From Lysobacter sp. 5GHs7-4 (GTDB taxonomy: Bacteria > Pseudomonadota > Gammaproteobacteria > Xanthomonadales > Xanthomonadaceae), in NCBI RefSeq assembly GCF_021284765.1, contig NZ_CP089924.1, positions 886,001 to 950,000 on the forward strand: 64,000 nt of DNA, read 5' to 3'. Positions 63,506 to 64,000 of this stretch are shown here, one piece after another. Position numbers and translations under genes: made by a program. Every line of letters starts with the position of its first letter. Position 1 is the stretch's first letter. Under the pieces are notes generated by a model that was given only the letters and a program-made list of their open reading frames with translations, searched no databases and had not been told where the DNA came from.

Positions 63506-64000
63506 ATGAACCAGCCCCCGAGCAACCACGGCAAGCAACCCATGGCGACGCACGTCAAGCGTTCGCTCGCCACCGCCGCGCGCGCCCTGGGCACGCGCGA
63601 TCCCCTGCCGTACCTGGATTCGCTGATCGACCGCACTTTCCGCCTGCCCGACGACGACGTCTCCTACGCCCGCAACGCGCTCACGCCCGGCGCGGTGCCG
63701 TACGAGCCCTCGTTCTCGGAGACCGAGCCGGACACGCTGCGCTTCACCATCGAACCGCTGGGCCCCGGCGCCGCGCCGGTGGCCCGGCGCGACGAGGCCA
63801 CGCGCGAGATGCGCCGGCTGGTGCAGCCGGTGTTCGGGCGCGACGCGCTGCGCTGGTTCGATTCGCGTAGCGAGGAATGGCGCGGTTTCGGCGGCCTGAG
63901 TTGGATGAACTACGGCGCCTGGTTCGGCAGCGCCTTCGACGAGGACGGCCTGTACGCGGCCAAGATCTATTACGAGCTGTTGCCGACCCAGATCGAAGCG
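63506..64000 (+). CDS. Unrecognised protein of the effector operon, 3' end outside window
   Basis: Open from the ATG at 63506 (behind GGGAG) to the window end, 165 residues seen. Opening MNQPPSNHGKQPMATHVKRS, then LPYLDSLIDRTFRLPDDDVSYARNALTPGAV and EEWRGFGGLSWMNYGAWFGSAFDEDGLYAAKIYYEL. No signal peptide and no family recognised. It starts 41 bp past the coiled-coil gene, so the operon continues beyond 64000. Confidence 0.8.
   Translation, partial: MNQPPSNHGKQPMATHVKRSLATAARALGTRDPLPYLDSLIDRTFRLPDDDVSYARNALTPGAVPYEPSFSETEPDTLRFTIEPLGPGAAPVARRDEATREMRRLVQPVFGRDALRWFDSRSEEWRGFGGLSWMNYGAWFGSAFDEDGLYAAKIYYELLPTQIEA

Noticed and set aside
51008..64000. Extracellular contractile injection system
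   Set aside because: The giant effector and subtilase could be cargo, but no sheath, tube, baseplate, LysM-spike or AAA ATPase gene appears in the visible part. It stays a hypothesis for the sequence beyond 64000.

Overview
The window is very GC-rich, compactly coded DNA, with G or C at most third codon positions. It carries families typical of Xanthomonadaceae: DUF3247, DUF3297, DUF4189, RcnB, paired DUF1501/DUF1800, many LysR regulators, and extragenic palindromes of the type TGTGGGAGCGGCGTAAGCCGCGA. The best guess is a chromosome of Lysobacter or a close relative, a group of soil predators rich in secreted hydrolases. No rRNA, tRNA, insertion sequence, prophage structural gene or CRISPR array was seen.

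Bases 1-15000 are mostly small independent units. A helical, possibly membrane-active 821-residue protein faces a beta-trefoil protein. PcaD-like hydrolase faces a LysR gene, and a short-chain dehydrogenase faces another LysR gene; both divergent promoters carry clear palindromes. Between them lie an arylamine N-acetyltransferase, two overlapping DUF4189 secreted proteins, an RcnB-like protein, a VOC protein, a beta-propeller lipoprotein and a secreted alpha/beta hydrolase. Bases 15000-28900 hold a LysR/DJ-1-PfpI divergent pair, an exported amidohydrolase, a YCII protein, an ArsR regulator with two operator-like palindromes, and a large CHASE-PAS3-kinase-REC2-Hpt hybrid kinase. The kinase is followed by a REC-GGDEF diguanylate cyclase, suggesting a phosphorelay that ends in cyclic-di-GMP synthesis. 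A TetR/dehydrogenase pair with a tandem operator closes this part.

Bases 29000-51000 contain an unknown 760-residue protein paired with a membrane protein bearing two alpha/beta-hydrolase elbows, the DUF1800/DUF1501 pair, an amino acid permease, MsrB, a cold-shock protein, a MATE pump, a TetR/thioesterase/MaoC operon, an MFS transporter, an M28 aminopeptidase, a DsbA-like protein, a MetQ lipoprotein and an XRE regulator.

The most interesting part is 51000-64000. A SARP/AfsR-like (winged helix plus BTAD) regulator lies directly upstream of a nine-gene, same-strand, translationally coupled operon that runs off the end of the window. Its promoter region holds four GTGA-type heptamers at exact 11-bp spacing, the pattern SARP proteins bind, plus three more in the opposite orientation. 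The operon encodes a 1694-residue protein with three trypsin-like serine peptidases, a peptidoglycan amidase and an AvrRpt2-like cysteine peptidase, then a subtilase and several unrecognised proteins, one with a long Ala-rich coiled coil. None of these has a Sec or Tat signal. I read this as a candidate undescribed multi-hydrolase effector system, perhaps for predation or antagonism, delivered by an unknown route. No secretion-apparatus gene is present in the window, so that part is inference.
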